From NCBI GenBank assembly GCA_963665545.2, contig CAXXKZ010000001.1:1-54339 (forward strand): DNA of 54,339 nucleotides, written 5' to 3'. The position numbers and the translations under genes were made by a program. Under the pieces are notes generated by a model. That model saw only the letters and a list, made by a program, of their open reading frames with translations, did no database searches and was not told the DNA's origin. Origin of the DNA: G963665545 sp963665545. GTDB lineage: Bacteria > Pseudomonadota > Gammaproteobacteria > Xanthomonadales > SZUA-36. Positions 43,195 to 51,727 of the stretch are shown one piece after another; positions within the stretch are counted from its first letter, which is position 1, and the number at the start of each line of letters is the position of its first letter.

Positions 43195-44222
43195 TGGAAT
43201 GCAGAGGAAACTTCGACCAGTTCGGAAAGTTTGTTCCAGGCGGCACCGCTGCCGATTAATTCAACCGCGATCTCTACACCGGCCTTGATCGTGTCCTCTA
43301 TGCCTGCGACATACAGCCCAGCGCCAGCATTGAGCGCGATCATGGTCCTGGCGCTGTCCGCCCTCTCACCTGGCGAACCGGTCAGGGCAGCTCGAATCAG
43401 CGCCAGGGACGCGGCAGCAGAATCCACCACGAGGGGCTGAAGGCTGCACCGTTCCAGGCCCAGGTCTTCCGGCGTTATGGTGTACTCGACGAACTCCCCG
43501 TCGCGGCTTTCCGCAACAAAGGTCGTGCTGGCGCAACTAATTTCGTCCAGGCCGTCTTTTGCATGCACGATCATCGCGTGCTCGGCGCCCAGCCGATTGA
43601 GCACCTGCGCCAACAGTCGGCACAAGCCTTCGTCATACACGCCGATCAGTATTCTACGCACCGCAGCCGGGTTGGTCATAGGCCCGAGAATGTTGAATAT
43701 CGTCCGTACGCCCAGCTCTCGCCTCGGTCCGATGGCATGACGCATGGCACTGTGGTGGGCTGGTGCGAACATAAATCCGACACCTGCTACATTGACGCAA
43801 TGAACAATCTGCGTCGGACTCAGGTCCAGGCGAATGCCCGCGGCCTCAAGTAAGTCGGCACTCCCTGAACTCGAAGATACCGAGCGGTTACCGTGCTTGG
43901 CAACCTGGCCTCCGCCAGCAGCAACCACAAAACTAGCCGCCGTGGACACATTAAAGAGGTTCGCCGCGTCTCCGCCGGTGCCGACAATGTCAACCAGGTG
44001 ATCGCCACTGATCGGAACCACGGTGACAAGCTCGCGCATCACCATGGCCGCGGCGGTAATTTCATCCAGGCTTTCGCCTTTGAGCCGCATGCCCATCAGG
44101 AATGCACCGATCTGGGCATCGCTGGCTTCGCCGCCCATGATTTGCTGCATCACGGCCCGCATCTGCTCCAGCTTCAGGTCTTTTCTATCGGCAATCAGGG
44201 CCAGCGCAGTCTTGATGTCCAT
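43191..44222 (-). CDS. trpD: Anthranilate phosphoribosyltransferase
   Basis: A 343-residue enzyme that transfers phosphoribose to anthranilate. The PRPP/Mg motif is VDIVGTGGDAANLFNVSTAA, then KHGNRSVSSSSGSADLLEA, GVGFMFAPAHHSAMRHA (anthranilate site) and NILGPMTNPA. It overlaps trpC by four bases and starts 20 bases after the indolepyruvate oxidoreductase stop. trpE and trpG are not upstream, so the usual trpEGDC order is broken by the oxidoreductase. Confidence 0.97.
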   Translation of the reverse strand: MDIKTALALIADRKDLKLEQMRAVMQQIMGGEASDAQIGAFLMGMRLKGESLDEITAAAMVMRELVTVVPISGDHLVDIVGTGGDAANLFNVSTAASFVVAAGGGQVAKHGNRSVSSSSGSADLLEAAGIRLDLSPTQIVHCVNVAGVGFMFAPAHHSAMRHAIGPRRELGVRTIFNILGPMTNPAAVRRILIGVYDEGLCRLLAQVLNRLGAEHAMIVHAKDGLDEISCASTTFVAESRDGEFVEYTITPEDLGLERCSLQPLVVDSAAASLALIRAALTGSPGERADSARTMIALNAGAGLYVAGIEDTIKAGVEIAVELIGSGAAWNKLSELVEVSSAFQ

Positions 44223-44242
44223 CGGTACTCCCGGGATGGCTA

Positions 44243-47200
44243 TCAGGCGGTTTCGTGGAATGCCTGAAGCAATTCTGCCTGCTCCGCTCTCACTGCTTCG
44301 AGATTCTTCGCCTTGACGCTCCCGAAGCCGCGAATTTTTTGTGGCAATCGCGCCAGCATAACCGCCTGCTGATGATTTCCTGGCTGCAGGGATTCAAGCA
44401 GTTCCGAGACCAAAGCCTCGAACTCTTTGATCAACTTGCGCTCGGTTCGGCGCTCCTGGCTGTAGCCGAAAGGATCGAGAACGCTGCCGCGCAAAAACCT
44501 GAGGCGCCGCAGCAGCCCAAACAGCGGCATGAGCCAGGCCCCGAATTCAATCTTATTGGTCCGCCCACTGACCGGATCGGGCCGGGTCAGGAGCGGTGGC
44601 GCCAGGTGAAATCTCAGTTTGAAGTCGCCGCTGAATTGCGCATTGAGTTTGCGCCGGAATTCACCGTCGCTGTACAGCCGCGCAACTTCGTATTCGTCTT
44701 TGTAGGCCAGCAGCTTGAAGTAACTCTCGGCCACTGCCGAGGTCAGTTCCTCTTTGCCCGCGTCACACGACGCTTCATATTGGCGCACCGTTTTCAGCAG
44801 CCTTCTGAATTTCTTCGCCAGCATCCTGCCTTGATAGGCCCGCAACTGGTCCGCCAGGTAATCTTCCCTGCTTGCCGCGGTGACCTCGGCAGCTTCGCTG
44901 GGGGTGTCTTGTGGCCTTACAACACTACCCGGCAGGTGCGCTTCACGCCTGCCCAGGGTCAGGGCGGACTTGTTGAATTCCACTGCCACTGCATTGAGCT
45001 CGATGGCTTTCTCTACGGCCGCCAGGCTGACCGGAAGCAGTCCTTTTTGCAGGGCATAGCCCACCAGGAACATGTTGGCGCCAATGCTATTGCCCAGCAG
45101 GCGACTGGCCGTTGCGGTTGCATTGACGCTGGTCAGCTGCCCATCGCCGAGGGACGCAAGCAGGCCCGCCATCACGGCGTCACCGTCAAACGGCATATCA
45201 GGATTAAGCTGAAATCTCGCCGTTGGCGTCAGATGACTGTTGACCACTGCCCGGGTGCGGCCGCGGCTGATCGTGCGCAATACCGGTTGACTGCCCGCGA
45301 CCACTACATCGCAACCGACGATTAAATCGCAGGCGGCGATGCCCACCATTGCGGCATTGAGCCGGTCGGGCGACGAGGCAAACCGCAGGTGACTCAGCAC
45401 CGCGCCACCTTTCTGCGCCAGGCCCGTCATGTCAAAACTGGAACAGGCCTTGTTTTCCAGGTGCGCTGCCATCGCCAGTACCGCCCCCACCGTGATCACG
45501 CCGGTGCCACCGATGCCGGTCACCATGATGGAATAGTCGCCATCCAGAGACACCATGGCCGGCTCAGGTATGTCCGCTGCGGAGATGTCGGTCGCGACCG
45601 GTCCTTCGGCCACGCGCAACTCGCCCCCGACAACACTGACGAACGAAGGACAAAATCCCCGCACGCAGCTGAAGTCCTTGTTGCAGGTAGACTGGTCAAT
45701 CTGCCGCTTGCGTCCCAGTGGGGTTTCAAGTGGCTGAATGGACACACAGTTCGCTTCCGAAGAGCAGTCCCCGCAACCTTCACACACCCGCTCATTGATG
45801 ATCACCCGCCGGTCGGGCTCGGGCGCTGTTTTGCGCTTTCTGCGGCGACGTAGTTCGGCCGCGCATGTCTGCTCGTATATCAGCGCGGTCACACCCTCCA
45901 CCTCGCGCAAATCGCGTTGCACCCTGTCCAGCTTGTCGCGGTGCCACACCTTGATGCCGGGCGGCAGATCTTTCACATCATCGTAGTGTTCAGGGTTGCT
46001 GCTGACGATGTCGATTTTGGCCACGCCCTCGGCCGCAATCTGCCTGCAAATATCCGCCACACTCGGCGAGCCTTCGACCGGCTGTCCGCCCGTCATGGCC
46101 ACCGCGTCGTTGTAGAGTATTTTGTAGGTGATATTGACCCCGGCATTGATCGCGGCTCGGATGGCCATCAAGCCGGAGTGGAAATAAGTGCCGTCACCGA
46201 GGTTCTGAAAAACGTGCGGAATGTCGGAAAACGGCGAAATGCCGGTCCAGTTCAGCCCCTCACCGCCCATGTGCGTTGGCGGCAATGTATTGCGGTCCAT
46301 CGCAATCACCATGGTGTGGCAGCCAATGCCAGACATTGCCAGGCTCTCGTCGGGCACCTTGGTGGAGTTGTTGTGTGGACAACCCGAGCAAAAATAGGGT
46401 GTGCGGACCAGTTCGGCCACGGGCTGACCGGCGGCAGCATCCGCCTGTTGTTGCAACTTCCGGCCGGTGGCAATGAGACGCTTGTCGGCCGCGTCCAGCT
46501 TGATCAGGCGATCCCGAATCAACAGCGCGATGTCGATCGAATCCAGCGCCACATCCGAATGTTGCAGCACTTTGCCCCGCTCATCCGTTTTGCCAACCAG
46601 GCGCGGGCGTTTTGCCTCGGGCAGGTTGTACAGAATTGCTGCGATCTGGGGCTCGAGAAAAGACTTTTTCTCTTCGATCACGAGCAATTCATCAAATTCC
46701 CGAGCAAACGCGCGCAGTCGGTCGGGTTCAAGCGGCCAAATCATCCCCACTTTGTAAACGCTGATACCCAGTGCGCGACTGCGGGCCTGATCGATACCCA
46801 GGCGCGACAGGGCGTCGTTGACATCCGAGAAGGTCTTGCCCGCCGTGACAATGCCCAGGCGGCCTTTTGTCGCACCCAGGGTAATGCCATCGAGTTTGTT
46901 GGCCCAGGCATACGCCCGGGCTGCCGGTAGCTTGAAGCGGTTCATGCGAATATCATCGGCATTGGAATCGAAGGCAATGCGCGCGTTCAGTCCGCCCTCG
47001 GGCATTTCGAAATCCGCCGGGCGCACGATGCTGATCCGATCCGGTGCAACATCAACAGAAGCTGTGCTTTCAACGGTTTCGTTGACGCACTTGAACCCGA
47101 TCCAACAGCCCGAGAATCGCGACAGCGCGAAGCCGTGAGCACCGAGGTCCAGGTATTCCTGAAGATTGGCTGGATACAGCACCGGGATACTGTTGGCCGC

Positions 47201-47689
47201 CAATGCCTGTTCGCTCTGAAATGCCAGAGTAGATGATTTGCCCTGGTGGTCATCTCCAGCGCACAGCAGCACGCCGCCGTGGGTCGAGGCCCCCATCAGA
47301 TTGCCGTGTTTAAAGGGATCGCCCGAACGATCTACCCCTGGACCCTTGCCATACCACATCGAAAATACACCGTCATATCGAGACCCCGGCAGCAAAGGCG
47401 CCTGCTGGGTCCCCCAGATCGCGGTGGCTGCCAGATCTTCGTTCACACCCGGTTGAAACCGCACATGCGCCCGGTCCAAAAATTTCTGGGTCCGCCACAG
47501 CTGTTGATCCAGCCCACCCAGCGGCGAGCCCCGGTATCCTGAAACGTATCCGGCGGTGTTCAACCCGGCCGTCTTATCCCGGCTGCGCTGGTCCAGCATG
47601 ACCCGCACCAACGCCTGGGGGCCCGACAGCAATACACGTCCAGTCTCAAGTTCATACCTGTCATCCAAGGCCACGCTCAACAGCGACAT
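44243..47689 (-). CDS. Indolepyruvate:ferredoxin oxidoreductase-family protein, fused alpha/beta/gamma form
   Basis: A protein of about 1,148 residues. The ATG at 47689 follows GGTGGA with good spacing; an ATG five codons earlier is possible. The N-terminal 2-oxoacid oxidoreductase domain has NTAGYVSGYRGSPLGGLD. A TPP-binding domain follows (FCSGCPHNNST, then GIGCHTMVIAMDR and MGGEG), an iron-sulfur segment (CEGCGDCSSEANC, later CNKDFSCVRGFCPSF), and the gamma domain (GIGGTGVITVGAVLAMAA). It oxidatively decarboxylates aryl pyruvates to acyl-CoA and reduces ferredoxin. It heads the run into trpD-trpC and follows the Fe-S cluster, suggesting aromatic amino-acid turnover. Confidence 0.92.
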   Translation of the reverse strand: MSLLSVALDDRYELETGRVLLSGPQALVRVMLDQRSRDKTAGLNTAGYVSGYRGSPLGGLDQQLWRTQKFLDRAHVRFQPGVNEDLAATAIWGTQQAPLLPGSRYDGVFSMWYGKGPGVDRSGDPFKHGNLMGASTHGGVLLCAGDDHQGKSSTLAFQSEQALAANSIPVLYPANLQEYLDLGAHGFALSRFSGCWIGFKCVNETVESTASVDVAPDRISIVRPADFEMPEGGLNARIAFDSNADDIRMNRFKLPAARAYAWANKLDGITLGATKGRLGIVTAGKTFSDVNDALSRLGIDQARSRALGISVYKVGMIWPLEPDRLRAFAREFDELLVIEEKKSFLEPQIAAILYNLPEAKRPRLVGKTDERGKVLQHSDVALDSIDIALLIRDRLIKLDAADKRLIATGRKLQQQADAAAGQPVAELVRTPYFCSGCPHNNSTKVPDESLAMSGIGCHTMVIAMDRNTLPPTHMGGEGLNWTGISPFSDIPHVFQNLGDGTYFHSGLMAIRAAINAGVNITYKILYNDAVAMTGGQPVEGSPSVADICRQIAAEGVAKIDIVSSNPEHYDDVKDLPPGIKVWHRDKLDRVQRDLREVEGVTALIYEQTCAAELRRRRKRKTAPEPDRRVIINERVCEGCGDCSSEANCVSIQPLETPLGRKRQIDQSTCNKDFSCVRGFCPSFVSVVGGELRVAEGPVATDISAADIPEPAMVSLDGDYSIMVTGIGGTGVITVGAVLAMAAHLENKACSSFDMTGLAQKGGAVLSHLRFASSPDRLNAAMVGIAACDLIVGCDVVVAGSQPVLRTISRGRTRAVVNSHLTPTARFQLNPDMPFDGDAVMAGLLASLGDGQLTSVNATATASRLLGNSIGANMFLVGYALQKGLLPVSLAAVEKAIELNAVAVEFNKSALTLGRREAHLPGSVVRPQDTPSEAAEVTAASREDYLADQLRAYQGRMLAKKFRRLLKTVRQYEASCDAGKEELTSAVAESYFKLLAYKDEYEVARLYSDGEFRRKLNAQFSGDFKLRFHLAPPLLTRPDPVSGRTNKIEFGAWLMPLFGLLRRLRFLRGSVLDPFGYSQERRTERKLIKEFEALVSELLESLQPGNHQQAVMLARLPQKIRGFGSVKAKNLEAVRAEQAELLQAFHETA

Positions 47690-47900
47690 AATTTTTCCAC
47701 CCATTCAACCTGGGAAGGCGCGGCTACACACCGCAATAAAGGAAGATGCATTTTACCCCCGTTGCCTCCTCTCGACCATTGACTTTCCAATGACCTTTGC
47801 TAAGACGTGCTGGCGCGCCGGACTGGAGCTGGCTTGGGGGCTATGGCGCGGGCACCGCGGAGCCGCAGGCGGCTTGGTGCCGGCCAACTCGATAAAGTGC

Positions 47901-48254
47901 TTAAGAGCCTTTGCCTGGATTCTTGGCTTTGGATTCTTTGGCTTTTTGTACGTACTTGGACATGACTGCCGAAATGCCTTTCTTGGAATAGGCCTTACAG
48001 GCTTGATCTTTGAATTTGATGGCCGCTTCAAACTCATCCAGAGGATACTTGTCTCGCTCCGCCACGACGCGAATCTCTCTGACCACCTGCTCCTCGATGC
48101 CCAACTCCTCGGCAATTTGGCCATCGGACAGAGCCGGGGTGCGCTTTTCGGGTGGCAGATGCTCCTGGAAATTGATCTGTACCGCGTGCGACATCTCGAG
48201 CACGCGATCCTTGTATTTGTTGTAGGTATCGGGATCTACGAAATAAAAACCCAT
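47901..48254 (-). CDS. Small protein of unknown function in the Fe-S cluster
   Basis: A 117-residue, mostly helical, charged protein with no signal peptide and a single cysteine. Residues about 43-70 (LSDGQIAEELGIEEQVVREI) look like a helix-turn-helix, and the end is Lys-rich. I do not recognise the family. It sits 30 bases after the iron-sulfur gene and about 210 bases before the oxidoreductase, in the same direction, so it may belong to their operon as a regulator or small subunit. Confidence 0.7.
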   Translation of the reverse strand: MGFYFVDPDTYNKYKDRVLEMSHAVQINFQEHLPPEKRTPALSDGQIAEELGIEEQVVREIRVVAERDKYPLDEFEAAIKFKDQACKAYSKKGISAVMSKYVQKAKESKAKNPGKGS

Positions 48255-48284
48255 GTCATGCTCCTGGTCGCCCGCTGTTGGGGT

Positions 48285-49176
48285 TCACTGCTTTGTCCTG
48301 TTCTCAAGGCCCACGGGACAAACGCGCATACATTCTGCACACTGGCCCTGGCTGACGCTGGCATACGTCATTGACCACAAGGTGCGGCTGAACATACTGG
48401 AATAGAGCATCATCTTCTGCTTTTCCTTGTCCTTTTCCTGCAGCGTCTCTTTCAGCACCTTCTGAAAACCCGGCACCCAGTAATTTTGCACCCGCGTGGT
48501 GCAGCGGGCCTTGTCATACTCTCGCTCGGTAATGCGGCCATTTCTCAATTTTCCCGCCCAGGCATCCACCTGACCGGATTGGGCACACGCGGGTACAGGG
48601 CGTCACGCCCTCGGCCTCATACATCGTGACACATTCAGGGGCCGGACAGACGGGGTTTTCCAGCGGCCCATCGGCGGGCAGAGGCAGGGTCGTAATCACC
48701 GCCCCAAAGTACATAAACCCCAGGGTGGAGTGCAATACCGGCCCGGCGAGGCTCTTCGACCCGCAACCGGCCAATTCTGCGGCCATCGCTATGCTCATGA
48801 ACGCCTGTTGTCCCAGGTCGACTCCGGCCGGTACACACACGGCATAGTAGCCATACTTTTCCTCAATGGTCTTGGCCATCTTCAACGCCAGCGATTGAAT
48901 TCGATCACTGGTGGTGGTCACTTCCATGTGCTGATAATTGGGGCTTTGCCAATCGCCTGCCCGGGGTTGCGCGCCACCGATGACAAATACACTCTGCGCC
49001 CTGGGCAGCAGGTCCGCGGGGCGGCGACCTTCTGGCGCCGCACCAAAGGCCGCGGCTGCGGCAACGCCGCAAACGGCGGCGCCGCTTCTGGTGGCGATTG
49101 CTTCGAGTTGTGTTTTTGCGTCACTGAAATTAATCTTAGGGTCAGTTTTCGCCCTCGATTTCGTCCGGGCTTTCAT
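48285..49176 (-). pseudogene. Second QueG/reductive-dehalogenase-like Fe-S protein, frameshifted
   Basis: The ATG at 49174-49176 overlaps the stop of the first Fe-S gene (ATGA) and follows GGAGAGG. The N-terminal part (IATRSGAAVCGVAAAAAF, AQSVFVIGGAQ, LGFMYFGAVITTLPL) matches its neighbour. The first cluster motif is CPAPEC-x-C-x3-C. Near 48548-48556 (GGGCGGGAAAA on the coding strand) one extra base shifts the frame. The remaining 94 residues continue in the next frame (ITEREYDKARC and GQCAECMRVCPVGL, the second cluster) to 48285. The lesion lies in a homopolymer, so it may be a base-call error rather than decay. Confidence 0.8.
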
Positions 49177-50093
49177 TTCAACTTCCTCTCCGCGCGCCCG
49201 ATGGGACAGACCCGCATGCATTCAAAACACTGGGCCACGCTCTCCTTGTAGTGCGTGATGGCTGAACAGGACCTGGTGAAGAAATCCGAATCAATCATTT
49301 TTTCCTGTTTTTCTTCGTTCTCTTCGGTGACGATTTGCACCATCGCTTTCTGAAAACTGTTGATGCCGAAATTCATCGCCCGCGAAACACAGCGTTCCCG
49401 GTCGAAGTATGAATACTCGATGCGGCCCTCCTCGGATATGGAGCCGTCGAGGCAGCCACCATCGTCGGATGGGCAGGCTGCCAGGCAGGGCGTTTTGCCA
49501 AATCGCTCGAATGATTTCACGCACATCGGATGCGGGCACACGTCCTGCTCCAGCAGGGGGTCGAAATCCATTTCCAGGGTGCTCAGTGTGGCCGAGTAAT
49601 AGAGCAGACCGTATTTTGGATTGAGAATGATGTTGGCGGCCAGCGAACGGGTGCCCAGCCCCGCCAGCACCGCGGCCAGCATCATGCTCAAGGGCGGTTC
49701 GTGACCGGACGTCGGTAGCGATGGAGACTGCATTGCCTGGTGGTCAAAATCGCGCTCGATCATGTCCGCGACCAGATGGCTGGATACATCGTTACGAAAA
49801 TCGTAACCGTTGATTTCCATCAGACGATGGTTTGCACTGCGCCAGGCGCCCGCAGTCGGGCCCCGTGCGCCGACAACCACGACGCTGCGCGTGCCGGGAA
49901 GAATCGCTTCGGGCCGGTGACTCTCGGGCGCAAATTCGTCCCAACGGGCAGGATCGGCGATGCCGACGACGTCTGCGCCGGTCTTCAAGGCATATTCCTT
50001 GACCTTGCGGGTGCGCGAAGCCACGACCGATTCGATCGTCAGAGTCTGCACCTCGGGTGCGTGTTCGAGCGGCTGTGAAAATTTGTGGCTCAT
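49173..50093 (-). CDS. QueG/reductive-dehalogenase-like double [4Fe-4S] protein
   Basis: About 306 residues from the ATG at 50091-50093, one base after the ligase stop. An upstream extension of 52 residues lies in the ligase gene. The N-terminal domain (YALKTGADVVGIADPARWDE, ILPGTRSVVVVGARGP) is that of the QueG/RdhA superfamily. Two ferredoxin-like clusters follow (CPHPMC, CLAACP, CLDG; and QCFECMRVCPIG). The superfamily includes cobalamin-dependent epoxyqueuosine reductase and dehalogenases, but this protein lacks a Tat signal and the usual QueG C-terminal HEAT part. Twin copies in tandem are unusual. It is probably a redox partner or reductase for the ligase product. Confidence 0.82.
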   Translation of the reverse strand: MSHKFSQPLEHAPEVQTLTIESVVASRTRKVKEYALKTGADVVGIADPARWDEFAPESHRPEAILPGTRSVVVVGARGPTAGAWRSANHRLMEINGYDFRNDVSSHLVADMIERDFDHQAMQSPSLPTSGHEPPLSMMLAAVLAGLGTRSLAANIILNPKYGLLYYSATLSTLEMDFDPLLEQDVCPHPMCVKSFERFGKTPCLAACPSDDGGCLDGSISEEGRIEYSYFDRERCVSRAMNFGINSFQKAMVQIVTEENEEKQEKMIDSDFFTRSCSAITHYKESVAQCFECMRVCPIGRAERKLK

Positions 50094-50094
50094 G

Positions 50095-51642
50095 TCATGA
50101 CACCTTACGCTGGTGGCCCTGCCAGTAAGGCTCGCGCAAGACCCGCTTGAGAATCTTACCCGAAACATTGCGCGGAATCGAATCGACGAACTCGACTGAT
50201 TTGGGACATTTGTATGCCGCAATGTGTGCACGGGCATGTCCAATGACATCCTGTTCGCTGACAGTGGCGTCCTGGCGGCGCACCACCAGCGCTTTTACGG
50301 CCTCGCCCCAGCGCTCATCCGGCACGCCGATGACGGCGGCATCCAGAATCCCTTGCAGTCCGGCCAGCGCGGATTCAACCTCGGCAGGATAAACATTTTC
50401 ACCGCCGGAAATAATCATGTCCTTGAGCCTGTCGTGGATGTACAAGTAGCCTTCGTCATCAAAGTAGCCCGCATCACCGGTGTGCAGCCAGCCATCACGG
50501 ATGGCCTCACGGGTCGCATCCGGACGCTGCCAATAGCCTTTCATGACCTGTGCGCCGGCCACCACGATTTCACCGACTTCGCCATTTCGACAACTGACCC
50601 CGGCCGAGTCCACCACCCTGATTTCGACCCCGGCCACCGCCTTGCCGCAAGACTTCAATATCGGCCCGCCGACGAGATGATCAGCGGGGCGCAACATCGC
50701 CACCGGGCCGACGGTTTCGGTCAGGCCATAGCCCTGTTCGAACTCACAGCAAAAGACCTCGATGGCACGCTCCAGCACAGCGACGGAAATGGGTGAGGCG
50801 CCGTACAGGATGCGTTTGAGTCTGGAGAAATCGGCCTGCTGGCAGTGCGGTGATTCCTGCACCATGCGGATCAGGGTCGGCACCAGCAGCGCCTGGCTTA
50901 CAGCGTGATCTTCAAGCGCCCACAGCACGGTGTCCGGCGAAAGTTCCTCCAACAACACCACCGTACCTCCGCTTTGCAGGGCGCAATGCGCCCAGGCGCT
51001 GCCTGCTGTATGAAACAACGGCGCGGTGACCAGGGCGACCTCAGCGTCACCCCAACGATTCAGTCCCATCATGGAACGCACGCACGCCAGGACGCTGCCA
51101 TGGTCCAGTTCGACACCCTTGGGAAAACCTGTCGTGCCACTGGTATACATCTGCACGACGGTATCGTCCGGCTTGCCAGGTTGCGGGTCTGCCGCCGTGT
51201 AGGCATCGCGCCAGTCGGGATAGTGGGGCCACTGAGAACTGCCGGCCAACGATATGACCTGACGTACGCCGTTGAGGCTGTTGCCGATCTCCCCAACGAG
51301 AGCATGATAGGGCTGGTCGACGAATATCGCACCGGCCCCGCTGTCTTTGACGATGAATGCGACTTCCCCCGGCGCCAGCCGGGCATTGATTGGCGTGAGT
51401 ACGTGGCCGGCCATGGCGGCACCGCACCAGATTTCAAAGAACTCGGGAATATTACGCGACAGGATGGCGATTCGGCAGTGGGCCGGCAAATCCAGACTCG
51501 CCAATCCGGATGCGACCCGCTGTGCGCGCTGTTGCAGTTGAAGATAGCTGACCCGCCTGCCACCCCCGATCAGCGCCTGGCGCTCAGGGCGGTGCTGCGC
51601 AAAGTGTTGTAGCTGATCAAACAGACAACGGCCATCCGACAT
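50095..51642 (-). CDS. AMP-dependent acyl-CoA synthetase/ligase
   Basis: A 515-residue adenylate-forming enzyme with the P-loop-like YTSGTTGFPKG, the A5 block GYGLTETVG, A7/A8 (GWLHTGDAGYFDDEGYLYIH and DRLKDMIISGGENVYP) and the A10 lysine in NVSGKILKR. It activates a carboxylic acid as acyl-AMP and probably transfers it to CoA. Size and motifs fit medium- or long-chain or aromatic acid ligases; the acid is unknown. Two Fe-S protein genes follow without a gap, so the acyl-CoA may be their substrate. Confidence 0.9.
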   Translation of the reverse strand: MSDGRCLFDQLQHFAQHRPERQALIGGGRRVSYLQLQQRAQRVASGLASLDLPAHCRIAILSRNIPEFFEIWCGAAMAGHVLTPINARLAPGEVAFIVKDSGAGAIFVDQPYHALVGEIGNSLNGVRQVISLAGSSQWPHYPDWRDAYTAADPQPGKPDDTVVQMYTSGTTGFPKGVELDHGSVLACVRSMMGLNRWGDAEVALVTAPLFHTAGSAWAHCALQSGGTVVLLEELSPDTVLWALEDHAVSQALLVPTLIRMVQESPHCQQADFSRLKRILYGASPISVAVLERAIEVFCCEFEQGYGLTETVGPVAMLRPADHLVGGPILKSCGKAVAGVEIRVVDSAGVSCRNGEVGEIVVAGAQVMKGYWQRPDATREAIRDGWLHTGDAGYFDDEGYLYIHDRLKDMIISGGENVYPAEVESALAGLQGILDAAVIGVPDERWGEAVKALVVRRQDATVSEQDVIGHARAHIAAYKCPKSVEFVDSIPRNVSGKILKRVLREPYWQGHQRKVS

Positions 51643-51727
51643 GTCAGACCTGTTCTCGGCGGGGCGGCCTCATAACTCACACCCGCCCCAGTAGCAAGAC
51701 AAACCTTCTGCAGCCGATGGCTGATTG

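Noticed and set aside
44255..45325. Open frame of 356 codons on the plus strand within the oxidoreductase gene
   Set aside because: Exactly antisense to a strongly conserved enzyme; no family resemblance; typical shadow in G/C-rich sequence.
49173..50093. queG (epoxyqueuosine reductase) or a true respiratory reductive dehalogenase
   Set aside because: No Tat signal, no membrane anchor gene, no QueG C-terminal repeats, and tandem duplication; only the superfamily is supported.
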